Positions 32,519 through 42,762 of a DNA stretch of 64,000 bases are shown here, one piece after another. This stretch comes from Lachnospiraceae bacterium. Lineage in GTDB: Bacteria; Bacillota; Clostridia; Lachnospirales; Lachnospiraceae. The translations under genes were made by a program, and so were the position numbers. The DNA lies in contig JAJQEO010000038.1 of the NCBI GenBank assembly GCA_021201665.1, positions 122,557-186,556 on the forward strand, in the 5' to 3' direction. The notes beneath the pieces are model-generated. The model worked only from the letters and a program-made list of their open reading frames with translations, searched no databases and was not told where the DNA came from. The first letter of the stretch is position 1. Every line of letters starts with the position of its first letter.

Positions 32519-34015
32519 ATGGCGGAGACGATTATCAAAATCTCCAATATGGACAAGTCATTCGGAGTGGTCAGGGCGCTGCAGCAGGTGAATTTCAGCG
32601 TTGGCAGCGGCGAGATCCATGGCCTGATCGGTGAGAACGGCTCAGGAAAATCTACCGTTTCGTCCATCATTGCCGGTATGCAGAGCGCGGACAGCGGCGA
32701 GATGGAGTTTCTGGGAAAGCCTTATCAACCGGCAGACACAGTAAAGGCCACAGAGGCCGGCGTGTCGATGGTTGTCCAGGAGATGGGTACCATCAGCGGG
32801 ATCAGTGTCGCTGAAAATCTGTTTTTAGGGCGTGAGCATCTGTTTTGCAAGGCAGGACTGATGAATGTCGGCAAGATGAACCGCCAGGCCCAGGAGCTGA
32901 TTGATCAGGCAGGTGTTGAAAACATTAAGGCTTCGGATCTGATTGATTATTATTCGTTTGAGGAGCGCAAGCTGATTGAAATTGTCCGGGCCCTGTCATC
33001 GAATCCGCGACTTCTGATCATTGACGAGACTACGACAGCGCTTTCCCTGAACGGGCGGAATATTCTGTACCGGATTATGAAGGAAATGGCGGAAAAAGGC
33101 AACAGCGTATTGTTTATCAGCCATGATCTGGAAGAGCTGATGAGTATCTGCAACATTCTGACGGTTTTACGAGACGGCATCATCATCGATACGATATCGA
33201 AGGAGCGGTTTGACGCGGAGGATATCAAGCTGAAAATGGTAGGCCGTGAAATCAAAGGCGATTACTACCGCGCGGATTATGCATGTACGTTTGACAAAGA
33301 AGTCCGAATGCGGATGGAGCATGTCTGCACGCATGTGCTGTATGACATCAATCTGGAATTACATAAGGGTGAAATCCTTGGAATCAGCGGTCTTTCGGAG
33401 AGCGGGATTCATGACATCGGACGGCTCGCCTATGGGATTGAAACGCCCATTTACGGAAAAGTGTCCCTGCCGGAGATTGGGTCGGAGGTCAAAAACCCGC
33501 TGCAGTCGATTCACGATAAGATCGGCTATGTGTCGAAGGACAGAGATAAGGAATCCCTGATTCTGCGTGATTCCATTAAGAACAATATCCTGATCAACGC
33601 CTATGACCGTGTAAAGAGCGGACCGTTTATCTCAGGTAAAAAGGAAAAGAAGTTTGCCCAGGAGCAGATTGATTTTCTGCGCATTAAATGCTTTGACATG
33701 ACACAGTTTGTAAGCACTCTTTCCGGCGGAAATAAGCAGAAGGTTGCCTTCAGCCGCTGGATGGGCGTGGATACGGATGTACTGATTCTGGACTGCCCGA
33801 CCCGAGGCGTAGACATCGGAGTCAAGAGCGCGATGTATCAGCTGATGACGGAACTGAAAAAGCAGGGGAAATCGCTGCTGGTGATTTCAGAAGAAATGAG
33901 CGAGCTGATCGGTATGTGCGACCGCATTCTGGTGATTAAGGATGGAAGGATTAACGGGGAATTTGAGCGAAGCCGAGACCTGACCGAACAGAAGATTATT
34001 CAGTACATGATCTGA
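32519..34015 (+). CDS. Sugar ABC transporter ATPase, RbsA/MglA type
   Basis: A 498-residue duplicated ATPase of a CUT2 monosaccharide importer. The first half has Walker A GENGSGKST near residue 36 and an ABC signature replaced by YYSFEERKLIEI near 145, with Walker B LLIIDETTTALS. The second half has signature STLSGGNKQKVAFSRWMG near 400 and DCPTRGVDIG near 422; it lacks a canonical Walker A (LGISGLSESGIHDIG), as is usual in CUT2. Start 32519 follows AAAGGAGGTAACAG. The operon continues with permease, binding protein, second permease and a GH78 enzyme. Confidence 0.92.
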   Translation: MAETIIKISNMDKSFGVVRALQQVNFSVGSGEIHGLIGENGSGKSTVSSIIAGMQSADSGEMEFLGKPYQPADTVKATEAGVSMVVQEMGTISGISVAENLFLGREHLFCKAGLMNVGKMNRQAQELIDQAGVENIKASDLIDYYSFEERKLIEIVRALSSNPRLLIIDETTTALSLNGRNILYRIMKEMAEKGNSVLFISHDLEELMSICNILTVLRDGIIIDTISKERFDAEDIKLKMVGREIKGDYYRADYACTFDKEVRMRMEHVCTHVLYDINLELHKGEILGISGLSESGIHDIGRLAYGIETPIYGKVSLPEIGSEVKNPLQSIHDKIGYVSKDRDKESLILRDSIKNNILINAYDRVKSGPFISGKKEKKFAQEQIDFLRIKCFDMTQFVSTLSGGNKQKVAFSRWMGVDTDVLILDCPTRGVDIGVKSAMYQLMTELKKQGKSLLVISEEMSELIGMCDRILVIKDGRINGEFERSRDLTEQKIIQYMI

Positions 34016-34027
34016 GAGGTGATGAAG

Positions 34028-34978
34028 ATGAAGAATTCAGAAAAATCACATAAAATAAATGAACGCATACAGGAGCTTGCTCCTTTGATTGGGCTGATTG
34101 TCGTAGTTGTCTTTTTCCAGATCATCTGTCAGGGACGCCTTCTGACATCGAAAAACATCGTGGTTCTGACAAACCAGGTATTCTACATCCTGATGATTGC
34201 CATGGGAGCGATTTTTGTATATGCGCATGGCAATATGGATATTTCCATCGGAGGCATGTTCGGCGTCGGGATGCTGGTCGGGACCCTGGTGGTCAACGCC
34301 ACGGATTCCATACTGGTCGGCCTGCTTGCAATCCTGGCGCTTTGCACCGCGATTGGTGTAATCAATGGAATTCTGCAGGATAATTTCCGCACCCTTCCCT
34401 TTTTGCCATCCCTCTGCATGATGTTCGTGCTCCGCGGCATTCTGACCTTTGCCGGGAATATTAAGACCTACAAAATTGCAAACGAGTATGCGGTTTATGA
34501 TAATACCATATTAAAGATTGCCGTCCTGATCCTGTGCGGGGCAGTGAGCTTCTACCTGTTTAATTACACAAAGGTAGGGAAATTTAACAAGGCGATCGGA
34601 GGAAATCCGGTGGCGGCGGCGCAGCTGGGTGTGAATCTGACAAAATACAAGGTGATCGCGTTTACACTTACCGGCTTTTACACCGGAGTCGCAGCCTTCT
34701 TCAGCATGGTGCGCACCAGGAGCGTCACCGGCAGCAGCGGATCCGGCACGGAATTCAATGTCATGATCGCCCTGATCTATGGCGGAATGTCACTTTCCGG
34801 CGGGTCGAAGTCCCGGTTTTCATCAGCCATTTATGGAGCTCTGATTTTTACGGTGCTTGGAAACGGGCTGACGATGAGCGGCTTCAGCACAGGTATGGTA
34901 GCCCTGATTAAGGCCATTATCTTCATGATTCTGGTTTACATCAGCACCGAGAGGACGAAGGGAGCGCTGCCGAGATAG
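34028..34978 (+). CDS. Sugar ABC transporter permease, RbsC type
   Basis: Membrane subunit of the CUT2 importer, 316 residues, about nine hydrophobic spans. Family stretches are YAHGNMDISIGGMFGVG near 62, AIGGNPVAAAQLGVNL near 190, and LIYGGMSLSGGSKSRFSSA near 250. Start: the GAGG site at 34016-34019 suits ATG 34028 better than 34022 or GTG 34019. It overlaps no gene; the binding protein follows after 125 bp. Confidence 0.9.
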   Translation: MKNSEKSHKINERIQELAPLIGLIVVVVFFQIICQGRLLTSKNIVVLTNQVFYILMIAMGAIFVYAHGNMDISIGGMFGVGMLVGTLVVNATDSILVGLLAILALCTAIGVINGILQDNFRTLPFLPSLCMMFVLRGILTFAGNIKTYKIANEYAVYDNTILKIAVLILCGAVSFYLFNYTKVGKFNKAIGGNPVAAAQLGVNLTKYKVIAFTLTGFYTGVAAFFSMVRTRSVTGSSGSGTEFNVMIALIYGGMSLSGGSKSRFSSAIYGALIFTVLGNGLTMSGFSTGMVALIKAIIFMILVYISTERTKGALPR

Positions 34979-35103
34979 GCGGATGCGATAGACATTCATT
35001 TATTCATTGTTTAACAGTAATTGAACGGTTCAGGCCGTTAATTATGCGCAGGACTGCGTAAAACCAAAAAACATAAGGAAAACAAAAAAGGAGGAACTGA
35101 TCT

Positions 35104-36234
35104 ATGAAACGAAAATTAACAAAAGGCTTTGCAGCAGCAATGGCAGCGACACTGTGTCTTTCAACGGTATCCCTTGGAGGGATTACCGCGGCGGCAAGTG
35201 ATGACAGCGCAGATCCGATTCAGCTTGCGTTTGTGCTCTATGACTGGAGCGATGACCAGGGCACCTATCTGGAATCCTACCTGAATTATCTCGCTGACAA
35301 TCTGAACATTACCGTAGAGTGTGTCTCCTACACAGACAGTGTAGAGGATATGATCAACGTAATCGAGAGCCTGTGCTCCAAAGGAGTCGACGGCATTGCG
35401 GTTGCTTCTGACGATGGATTCCAGAGCTGGGCGCAGATCTGTGAGGACAATGAGGTATATTGCTCTATTATGCTGGGACGCTTAGGCGATGAGGATGACC
35501 GGGAATTCGCCGCCGGACTGGATTATTATCTGGGCAGCCTGGGAACTTATGATTACTCCTTCCTGGGAGAAGCATATGCGGATTATATCATTGAAAGCGG
35601 CTATGAGAGCGTGCTGATCGCGGCTCCTTCTCAGGGCCTGCAGGATCAGAGCGACCAGATGGTGGAAGGCTCTGTGGCTGTCCTTGAAGAGGCGGGGATT
35701 ACCTACGAACTGATCCAGACGGCGTGGTCAGACCTGTTTTCATCTGTAGCGGCTGCAGTAGCTGCGGCAGACTATGATGTCATCTACTGCCCGCTCAGTG
35801 TCATGTCCTTCGGCGTTCCGCAGATTTACACCAATAACCTGATCGGCCAGACGGTAGTTATGGGACACGGCACGGACGAGAGCATGGCAGACGCGATTGA
35901 TTCCGGTATTGTGGCAATGTTCTCTGACAATCTGACGACCAGCGCAGGTGTAAACGTGGCTCTGATGATCAACGCGATCGAAGGAACCATGTATGAAGAC
36001 TATCCGGCAGACGAGTGCGTAAACATTCAGTCCCCGACCTTCCTCATCCAGAGCGAAGAAGACTTCGAAATTTACACAGAGTATATCCGCAACTTTGACG
36101 ACCCGGTATATTATATCTCCGCGGATGCTGTAAAGGATATGATCGTTTCCTTTAACAGTGAAGCTACCTTTGAAGGCGTGAAAAGCTATATTGAAGGTCT
36201 GAGCCTTGAGAACGTAGCAGAGAATGCAAAGTAA
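35104..36234 (+). CDS. Sugar-binding protein of CUT2 transporter
   Basis: A 376-residue periplasmic-binding-protein-like (LacI/RbsB fold) protein. The signal peptide is MKRKLTKGFAAAMAATLCLS with likely cleavage at AAA/SDD; the single Cys lies inside the hydrophobic core, not in a lipobox. The mature part begins IQLAFVLYDWSDDQGTYLES and contains CSKGVDGIAVASDDG near 97. AAAAAGGAGGAACTG precedes the ATG. The ligand is likely rhamnose or a small rhamnoside, inferred from the GH78 gene in the same operon. Confidence 0.85.
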   Translation: MKRKLTKGFAAAMAATLCLSTVSLGGITAAASDDSADPIQLAFVLYDWSDDQGTYLESYLNYLADNLNITVECVSYTDSVEDMINVIESLCSKGVDGIAVASDDGFQSWAQICEDNEVYCSIMLGRLGDEDDREFAAGLDYYLGSLGTYDYSFLGEAYADYIIESGYESVLIAAPSQGLQDQSDQMVEGSVAVLEEAGITYELIQTAWSDLFSSVAAAVAAADYDVIYCPLSVMSFGVPQIYTNNLIGQTVVMGHGTDESMADAIDSGIVAMFSDNLTTSAGVNVALMINAIEGTMYEDYPADECVNIQSPTFLIQSEEDFEIYTEYIRNFDDPVYYISADAVKDMIVSFNSEATFEGVKSYIEGLSLENVAENAK

Positions 36235-36244
36235 GGGATATGAC

Positions 36245-36461
36245 CCTGACGATGCGGCAGTTCGTATGAAAAAACTGATGCGATTCAGAGAACGCAGCAG
36301 ATTGTACGAAATAAGTAATGTGATTTTAAGAACGCAGAAGATCATACGAAATAAGAGAAGTGACTTTAGCGGAGCCGCGCAGAAAATGCGCGCTCCGCAG
36401 AGGAGGAAACTCATTGTGAATTGCCTGTAACTGTAAAGGTGCCAAAGCACGGAACAGTTAC
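36245..36461 (+). repeat. Short tandem repeats and mini inverted repeat
   Basis: In the 36235-36552 gap, a roughly 42-bp unit containing AGAACGCAG and ATACGAAATAAG occurs twice (36289-36360) with a weaker third copy before it. At 36427-36461 is a small form of the dispersed element: GTAACTGTAAAGGTG and CGGAACAGTTAC as terminal inverted repeats around a short loop. Confidence 0.6.
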
Positions 36462-36552
36462 AATGGTTCGGAAACATAGAGGCCCGCTTTGCGGGAGCCG
36501 CCGCAGCATTACCCTGGCAGCTCCGCAGCAGGTGCGGCTCCGGAGGAGACCT

Positions 36553-37557
36553 ATGAATAAGGATACTGTATTACAAAGAATTATAAAAACGGTGGCTCTG
36601 CCGGTTGTACTCTACCTGATTTTTGCCGTGATTTCTCTTGCGACAGGAAATTCATTTCTGACTACGAGAATGTTCATCTACATGCTGAAGCTGTCCTGCG
36701 TGATTATCTGTGTGGCGGTAGCCATCGGTTTTCACTCTTCAAGCTCAGGATTCGATTTCGCCATCGGCGCGATTGTTTATCTTGCGTGTATCATCGGAGG
36801 AAATTTTGCGGTACAGAATAAGTACGGGATCGGAGTGCTGGCAGTGGCGGTCATTGCTTCCGCAGCGGTCTTAAGTGTTCTGGAGGGCGTGATGTATGTG
36901 GTCCTTCGTCTGCCGCCGGTAGTGAATTCTCTGGTATATCTGATGATTTGCGAGGCTCTGACGCAGATTCTGAATAACGGAAGAGGGGTCTCTGTTCTCA
37001 CAAAGCCGACCTATACATGGTATGCCAGAGAGCCGCAGATGTTTATTATTACCGGCATCGTACTGGTGGTTTACTGGGCGATCCTGAAATTCACAAAGTT
37101 TGGTTTTAATGACCGCGCGCTTTCCAATGGTCAGAAAATAGCAGTCAGCTTCGGCGTGAAGGAAGTCCGGAACGTGCTGATCCGTTATCTGATTGTCGGT
37201 CTGTTTTTAGGGGTAGCCGGTTTGTTCTACCTGGGACAGAATTATGAGGTGACCGCCGCGCAGAACATGGAATCTACGATCCTGATGTTTTCAGCGGTAC
37301 TGCCGAACATGGTTGCGATTACACTTGGCAAATATTCCAACCGTTCCATCGGCGTTCTGATGGCAGTGGTGAGCATGGAAATTATCAGCGTGGGCTTTGT
37401 ATGTATGAAGATGGATTCCAACCTTGCGCAGGTGATATCAGGTGTATTTGTATTGGCCTTCGTAGCTTATACCATGAATCAGCCGAGGATTGCGGAGTAT
37501 TTTCGCAGAAAAGAGAAAAACAGGGAATTGCAGCTGGAATTCCGGACGGGCAGGTAA
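36553..37557 (+). CDS. Second sugar ABC permease, RbsC type
   Basis: A 334-residue CUT2 permease, distinct from the one at 34028, so the pore is probably a heterodimer. About nine hydrophobic spans; family stretches SSSSGFDFAIGAIVYLACI near 60, FGFNDRALSNGQKIAVSFGV near 184, and MVAITLGKYSNRSIGVLMA near 252. Start 36553 follows GGAGGAGACCT; the frame extends upstream to 36421 but into repeat sequence. Its stop is 3 bp before the rhamnosidase start. Confidence 0.9.
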   Translation: MNKDTVLQRIIKTVALPVVLYLIFAVISLATGNSFLTTRMFIYMLKLSCVIICVAVAIGFHSSSSGFDFAIGAIVYLACIIGGNFAVQNKYGIGVLAVAVIASAAVLSVLEGVMYVVLRLPPVVNSLVYLMICEALTQILNNGRGVSVLTKPTYTWYAREPQMFIITGIVLVVYWAILKFTKFGFNDRALSNGQKIAVSFGVKEVRNVLIRYLIVGLFLGVAGLFYLGQNYEVTAAQNMESTILMFSAVLPNMVAITLGKYSNRSIGVLMAVVSMEIISVGFVCMKMDSNLAQVISGVFVLAFVAYTMNQPRIAEYFRRKEKNRELQLEFRTGR

Positions 37558-37560
37558 CAG

Positions 37561-40332
37561 ATGGAACTGAGAATCAGAGAGATTCAGATATGTGGTCAGC
37601 CAGGGTACGCGTTTACGGATGAGGCTTCCCCGCAGATCGCAGTATATACCGAGGGCGGTTTTGCGGACGAGACGGAAATTGTCGTGAGCCATAATTCTGA
37701 AACGGATTGGCATCATGTTGGTAAAGGCGAAATTTATTTCAACTATCAGGGAAAACCGCTTTTGCCTCATACCACCTATCTGGTAAAAGTAAGCGTCAGC
37801 AGAAATATTCCCGGATCGAAAGCAGAGGCTTCGGAAATGGAAGCCCGCTTCGATACGGGTTTTCTGGGAAATGGATGGCAGGCCTCCTGGATTGAGCCGG
37901 TCCAGGAGGCAGCCTCCAGAGAGCCGGAGATTCTGTTTTACCAGATTTTCAACCCTGCTACGTGGGGGACGCTGCAGGAAGAGAAGCTGCGCCCTGTACA
38001 GGAGATCCGAAAGACCTTTTTCCTTGAGAAATGCCCGCAGCAGGCGGTTCTGTACGCGACGGCCCGCGGCGTATATGAGGTATACGTGAATGGGAAAAGG
38101 CCGGATACGCGCAGACTGGCTCCGGAGATTTCGGTTTATCCGAAAAGACTGTATTATCAGAGATATGAGATCACAGAGCTTTTGCAGGAAGGTGAGAATG
38201 AGCTCCGTTTTCTTCTGGCCGACGGCTGGTGGAGCGGACGGATCGGTCTTTCCGGCGACAGCTGCCAGTACGGCGAGCGGCTGGCTCTTCTGGCACAGGC
38301 AGAGTTCTGGGAGCAGGGGAAAACGATGCAGGGGGAACCGACGGTTTTATGCATGGATGAGACCTGTGAGTGCCGGGAATCTCATATTCGGTATGCGGAT
38401 TTATATATTGGAGAAAAATGGGATCTGACCAAACTCAAGCAGGAGTGGGAGAAATGCCGGACGGCGGAAAAAGCAGCGGGGAGCCGTTGTCTGATTCCGG
38501 ATGAAGTCTTAAGCACAAAGAGCAATCTGGTGGCGCAGCCGATTCGCCCGCTTGCGGTTCTGGATTCTCTTAAGGGAACGCTGGTGCGTACGCCGAAGGG
38601 AGATCTGATCGCGGATTTCGGGCAGACCATGGCGGGAACCGTCCGCCTTTTGCTAAACGCGCAGGGACGAAGAGAGATTGTGCTGGAGCACTGCGAGGCC
38701 CTGGATGAGAATGGAGAATTCTTTCAGAATATTGTAGGGCGCAACAAGCAGCAGCGGGATGTTTTGATCTGTGACAGCTGGCCGGTGGAATTTGCTCCGC
38801 GCTTTACCTATCATGGTTTTCGATATGTCAGGATTACGGGAGTGACAGAGGACGAAATCGAATTGATCTATGCGGATGTGGTGGGGACGCCGCTGTCTTA
38901 TACAGGAGAATTTTCCTGTTCAGAAGAAGCATTCAATCAACTGGATCACAACATTCGCTGGAGTATGCGCAGCAACTTTGTCAGCATTCCCACAGACTGC
39001 CCGCAGCGGGAAAAGATGGGCTGGACCGGGGATATTCAGATATTTACGCCGACCGCTGGCTGCTATGCGGATGTCAGAGGCTTTTTAAAAGGCTGGCTGG
39101 CGAATATGCGCGAGGAACAGCGGCCGAATGGAGAAGTCCCCAACTATGTGCCGGCGTTTCCTGTCAATGATCAGATCCAGCGAAATGCACAGAAGCTGAA
39201 GGATAATACCTCCGCTGCATGGGGCGACAGCTGTGTGCTGGTGCCGCTGTATCTTTACCGCAAGACGGGCGACCTTTCCGTTCTGGAAGAAAATCTGGAG
39301 ATGATGGAGCACTGGCTTGGATTTATCGAAAACGCGCGGAAAATTCTGCCGGATAATTATGAGTCTTTGACCGAAGAGGAAAAGGCGAGGTGCCCTTATC
39401 TGTGGCGCAGCGGGCATCAGTACGGAGACTGGCTGATACCGAGCTTTATGAAGCAGAAAAACGGAATGGCTCTGGGACGCGCGGCAACCGCAGAGGTCAT
39501 CAGCTCATCGTTTTACGCGGTAACGCTTGAGGCATACCTCGAGGTGCTGGACGCGCTGCTCGCTGATAAAGAGGATGAAGATCAGGAAGGAAAACAGGCC
39601 CTTCTGGAAAAACGATCCCAGACATCCAGGCTGCTGGAGCAGGTTCGGTCGGCCGTCCGCGAAGAATATGTTTCTGAGGACGGCACTGTAAAAGGAAATC
39701 TGCAAGGTCTGTATGTGATCGTGCTCTATGCCGGCATTGCAACCGGCACGCTTGGGCAAAAAGTGGCCAAAAAGCTGGCAGAGCTGATACGAAGCAATGG
39801 AACCAGGCTGGATACCGGCTTTGTGACGACGCCGTATCTGCTGGATGTCCTGTGTGAGTATGGATATGCGGATCTGGCCTATGAGCTTCTCTATCAGATG
39901 GAGCCGCCCTCCTGGCTGTACCAGGTAAAGCAGGGCGCGACTACCATCTGGGAAAGCTGGATGGCGGTGCTGCCGGACGGCCATCCGACGAATTCCTCGA
40001 TGAATCATTATTCGCTGGGGAGTGTCGGAGAGTGGATATACAGACACATCGGCGGAATTCAGATCGACCATGCGATGTTGGACGGGATCCTGATTATGCC
40101 CGATACGGATCGGGAAATCAGCTGGGCGAAGACGGCCCTGAAGCTGCCGTTCGGAACCGTATCCTGCAGCTGGGAGCGTGAGAACGGAGAGGTCAAAATG
40201 GAGGTAGAAACGCCGACGAAGTGTCGGCTCAGACTGGGAACAGAAGAAACAGATCTGGCTCCTGGGAAATACCGGATCCGGAAATGTAAGGGCAGTGATA
40301 AAATCTTCGTTGAGAAAATGGCTGAAATGTAG
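37561..40332 (+). CDS. Alpha-L-rhamnosidase, GH78
   Basis: A 923-residue cytoplasmic enzyme (no signal peptide) that removes terminal alpha-L-rhamnose. The N-terminal beta domains include FYQIFNPATWG and YVNGKRPDTRRLAPE. The catalytic (alpha/alpha)6 domain has IPTDCPQREKMGWTGDIQIF near residue 476 with the acidic residues of the family, TTIWESWMAVLPDGHPTNSS near 795, and SMNHYSLGSVGEWIYRHI. Length is normal for GH78. It is translationally next to the CUT2 permease and closes that operon; a terminator follows. Substrate is likely a rhamnogalacturonan or glycoside fragment. Confidence 0.92.
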   Translation: MELRIREIQICGQPGYAFTDEASPQIAVYTEGGFADETEIVVSHNSETDWHHVGKGEIYFNYQGKPLLPHTTYLVKVSVSRNIPGSKAEASEMEARFDTGFLGNGWQASWIEPVQEAASREPEILFYQIFNPATWGTLQEEKLRPVQEIRKTFFLEKCPQQAVLYATARGVYEVYVNGKRPDTRRLAPEISVYPKRLYYQRYEITELLQEGENELRFLLADGWWSGRIGLSGDSCQYGERLALLAQAEFWEQGKTMQGEPTVLCMDETCECRESHIRYADLYIGEKWDLTKLKQEWEKCRTAEKAAGSRCLIPDEVLSTKSNLVAQPIRPLAVLDSLKGTLVRTPKGDLIADFGQTMAGTVRLLLNAQGRREIVLEHCEALDENGEFFQNIVGRNKQQRDVLICDSWPVEFAPRFTYHGFRYVRITGVTEDEIELIYADVVGTPLSYTGEFSCSEEAFNQLDHNIRWSMRSNFVSIPTDCPQREKMGWTGDIQIFTPTAGCYADVRGFLKGWLANMREEQRPNGEVPNYVPAFPVNDQIQRNAQKLKDNTSAAWGDSCVLVPLYLYRKTGDLSVLEENLEMMEHWLGFIENARKILPDNYESLTEEEKARCPYLWRSGHQYGDWLIPSFMKQKNGMALGRAATAEVISSSFYAVTLEAYLEVLDALLADKEDEDQEGKQALLEKRSQTSRLLEQVRSAVREEYVSEDGTVKGNLQGLYVIVLYAGIATGTLGQKVAKKLAELIRSNGTRLDTGFVTTPYLLDVLCEYGYADLAYELLYQMEPPSWLYQVKQGATTIWESWMAVLPDGHPTNSSMNHYSLGSVGEWIYRHIGGIQIDHAMLDGILIMPDTDREISWAKTALKLPFGTVSCSWERENGEVKMEVETPTKCRLRLGTEETDLAPGKYRIRKCKGSDKIFVEKMAEM

Positions 40333-40350
40333 GATGCGATTCTGATGAAG

Positions 40351-40392
40351 AAAAAATCCACTGATATCCATGATGGGATCAGTGGATTTTTT
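40351..40392 (+). terminator. Bidirectional terminator after GH78
   Basis: AAAAAATCCACTGAT and its exact complement around a 12-nt loop, ending in TTTTTT. It closes the 32519-40332 operon. Confidence 0.88.
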
Positions 40393-40578
40393 GCTGCGTA
40401 ATCAAATATTCTGCATATACATGCCGCATCGGATAACGAGACAAAACATGGGCGTCACAAAAGAGTTTGATAAGTCCCTGTGGCGACCACCGAGCAAATG
40501 GACTCGATTCCACACCGGACCATATTGGAAACAGCGGCGTCTGTGTAGAATGCCATGTGCTGGGTCATGACCACGTTT

Positions 40579-40654
40579 CATGTCCGTACTCGCGCAGCGA
40601 GTATGGACGAAGGCCGCGCCAAATCGCGAAGCGATTTATCATTGCGCGGCTTCC
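40579..40654 (-). repeat. Dispersed intergenic repeat, family 3 copy 1
   Basis: Contains GTCCGTACTCGC / GCGAGTATGGAC and ATCGCGAAGCGAT palindromes. An inverted copy lies at 58985-59066. It directly abuts the broken end of the ldhA fragment. The rest of the 40393-40578 gap shows no gene. Confidence 0.7.
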
Positions 40655-40914
40655 AATGGAAACTGGCGCAGGTATGCCATCGAACGGTTGCTGATGATAT
40701 CATCGCGGCGGTCCAGATGGTAAATGCCCTCCTCGTCCTCAAAGCAGTCGAGGCCGAGACCGCCGATTTTCTTTTGTTCGAGACCGGCGATCAGGGCTTC
40801 GGTATCCATCAGGCCGCCGCGCGCGCAGTTGATCAGGATTACGCCGCCGTTCATTTTGGCGATAGTTTCATGTGCACCTTCTGAAATCAATATGATTGGG
40901 ATTTCGTTCTTCAT
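40655..40914 (-). pseudogene. D-lactate dehydrogenase (2-hydroxyacid dehydrogenase) fragment
   Basis: On the minus strand the frame reads HETIAKMNGGVILINCARGG, then LMDTEALIAGLEQKKIGGLG, LDCFEDEEGIYHLDRRDDII and MAYLRQFP. This is the NAD-domain part of an LdhA/VanH-type enzyme with its catalytic Glu region. The N-terminal two thirds are missing, and the end is replaced by the family 3 repeat. The fragment is too short to work. Confidence 0.8.
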
Positions 40915-40991
40915 ATGCCAGCCTCCGGTCCCCGACCTGTCACTGGCTGGAACCGATGGATCTGGTGCTGAATATTAGGAGCTGGCATAAG

Positions 40992-42395
40992 TCAGCCAGT
41001 GCCGCGCGTATAAATATCCTCCAGAGTCAGCAGCGTTACTTCACCATCCTCCGCCAGCTTCAGCAGAGGCTGCGTAAAACCGCCTTTGGAAAAAATATAA
41101 TAGTGAAATACTCCGTTTTTCCGAAAAACAGATGCATATCTGCGAAGCAATTCCAATTCGTCTACGCCGATTTTTTCATTACGGTATTTACAGGAACCGA
41201 TCAGGTACTCGTTTCCTTCAACCGGAATTCCCACGATATCAATCTGGATTTCTTTCCTGCTCTCCGAATCGGTTCCCCACCATTGCCCGACATCATTCAG
41301 GACAATGGGCAGATTCTGTTCATAAAGCAGCAGGTAGTCCCGGCACATTTTTTCAAAAATGATCCCCATATAATCGGAGAAATTACGCTTAACTGCCTGC
41401 TCATATACAGAGCGGATCCTTCCGGCATTGATGATCGACATGTTGTGAGGGACAAACCGATACCAGAACCGAAAGAAATTATCATCAATTCGGTAAATGG
41501 TCTTCTTCCCCTGCTTTTCGCCGATTGGAAACTCCTTTTTGAGGATTCCCAGATCCAGTAGAACCTTTAAATATTTTGCGCAGATCCCAGATTCCAGAGC
41601 GGACTTTGTCGCGATTTCATTTGCGCGGCTTGCGCCGCCGGCAATCGCGGATATGACGGAATTGTAAATGGCCGGTTCCCGAAGCTCCTGCTTGAGGAGG
41701 TTTTCCGGCTCTTCAAACAGATAGGCGGATGGACTGAACAGGTTTTCCAGGAGGGCTTCATCCAGGTCATTCTCTACTTCCAGCTTATTTATATAATGTG
41801 GGATGCCGCCCGTGATGCCGTACAAAAGAGCCTGATCTTCCGCAGACAATTCCGGATGAAATACCGTCATCTCTCTGTAATTTAACGCAGAGATCTTAAA
41901 CTGGGCTGTGCGTCGGCCATACAATGGGCTTTCATAACCCAGCACCTGGTATTCCATAAAACTCATAGAAGAGCCGCATAAAATCAGAAATAACTGTCCA
42001 TTCTGCCATTTGTGGTCGATTTCGTGCTGAAGGCGCGAGGAGATGGAGGCTTCTGCTCTGGCGAGGTACGGATATTCATCAATGACAAATACTAGCCTTT
42101 CATTTACGGCCAGATCACCGATGGCATCCAGCGCGTCAGCATAGCTGTGGTAAGTAGGCGCACTTATAGCCCCCGGATTCTGGTAAGTGCAAATAGCCTT
42201 TGATAAGGCCTCCAGGTTTTCACGGGACGATGCGTTCAGGGCAGAGAAATAAATCACAGGTTTGTCTTTGCAAAACTCGTTGATCAGCGAAGTCTTGCCA
42301 ACCCGCCGCCTTCCGTAAATGATAATGCATTCGAAATGTCCTTTTTTATATCGCTGCTCCATTGAGAACAGCTCTTTTTCACGGCAATAAAACAT
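40992..42395 (-). CDS. DEXX-box ATPase with DUF234 domain
   Basis: A 467-residue ATPase of the archaeal ATPase group. Walker A is IIIYGRRRVGKTSLI near residue 24, Walker B RLVFVIDEYPYLA near 98, and the sensor region LFLILCGSSMSFME near 128. The C-terminal DUF234 part has IQIDIVGIPVEGNEYLIGSCKYR near 395, a restriction-nuclease-like core (D...E.K replaced by C-K-Y). A winged-helix segment lies between (ASRANEIATKSALESG). Start 42395 follows AAAGGAG with the best spacing. The function is unknown; it parallels the DUF4143 ATPase at 28404. Confidence 0.83.
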   Translation of the reverse strand: MFYCREKELFSMEQRYKKGHFECIIIYGRRRVGKTSLINEFCKDKPVIYFSALNASSRENLEALSKAICTYQNPGAISAPTYHSYADALDAIGDLAVNERLVFVIDEYPYLARAEASISSRLQHEIDHKWQNGQLFLILCGSSMSFMEYQVLGYESPLYGRRTAQFKISALNYREMTVFHPELSAEDQALLYGITGGIPHYINKLEVENDLDEALLENLFSPSAYLFEEPENLLKQELREPAIYNSVISAIAGGASRANEIATKSALESGICAKYLKVLLDLGILKKEFPIGEKQGKKTIYRIDDNFFRFWYRFVPHNMSIINAGRIRSVYEQAVKRNFSDYMGIIFEKMCRDYLLLYEQNLPIVLNDVGQWWGTDSESRKEIQIDIVGIPVEGNEYLIGSCKYRNEKIGVDELELLRRYASVFRKNGVFHYYIFSKGGFTQPLLKLAEDGEVTLLTLEDIYTRGTG

Positions 42396-42762
42396 CATGC
42401 ACTCCTTTTTGTACAAGTGATCCTCAAGGATGACATCCGGAGCCAATTACCAACTCATGAGTTGGTGTATTACGAGTTTATTATAAATAGCCTATTAAAA
42501 ATGTCAAGAGATATGCTGATAAAAGTGATGTAGAATTTTCCTGTATTTTCTTATGACTCTGATCTGAACTGGTCACAGAATAAAAATCCCTGGAGCTGCA
42601 AAATTAACTCTACCAAATTTTTTCGTGCTTTGATATACTATAGCAGAAAATGGCGGATGGCGGGACGAATGATGCTGCGAAGACGAAAAACGCTGCTCCT
42701 ATATAAAAACTCTATGAAACTTTCCGTGGCTGGCAGCTTTCGCCGTAAAAAGTATATTGGGA

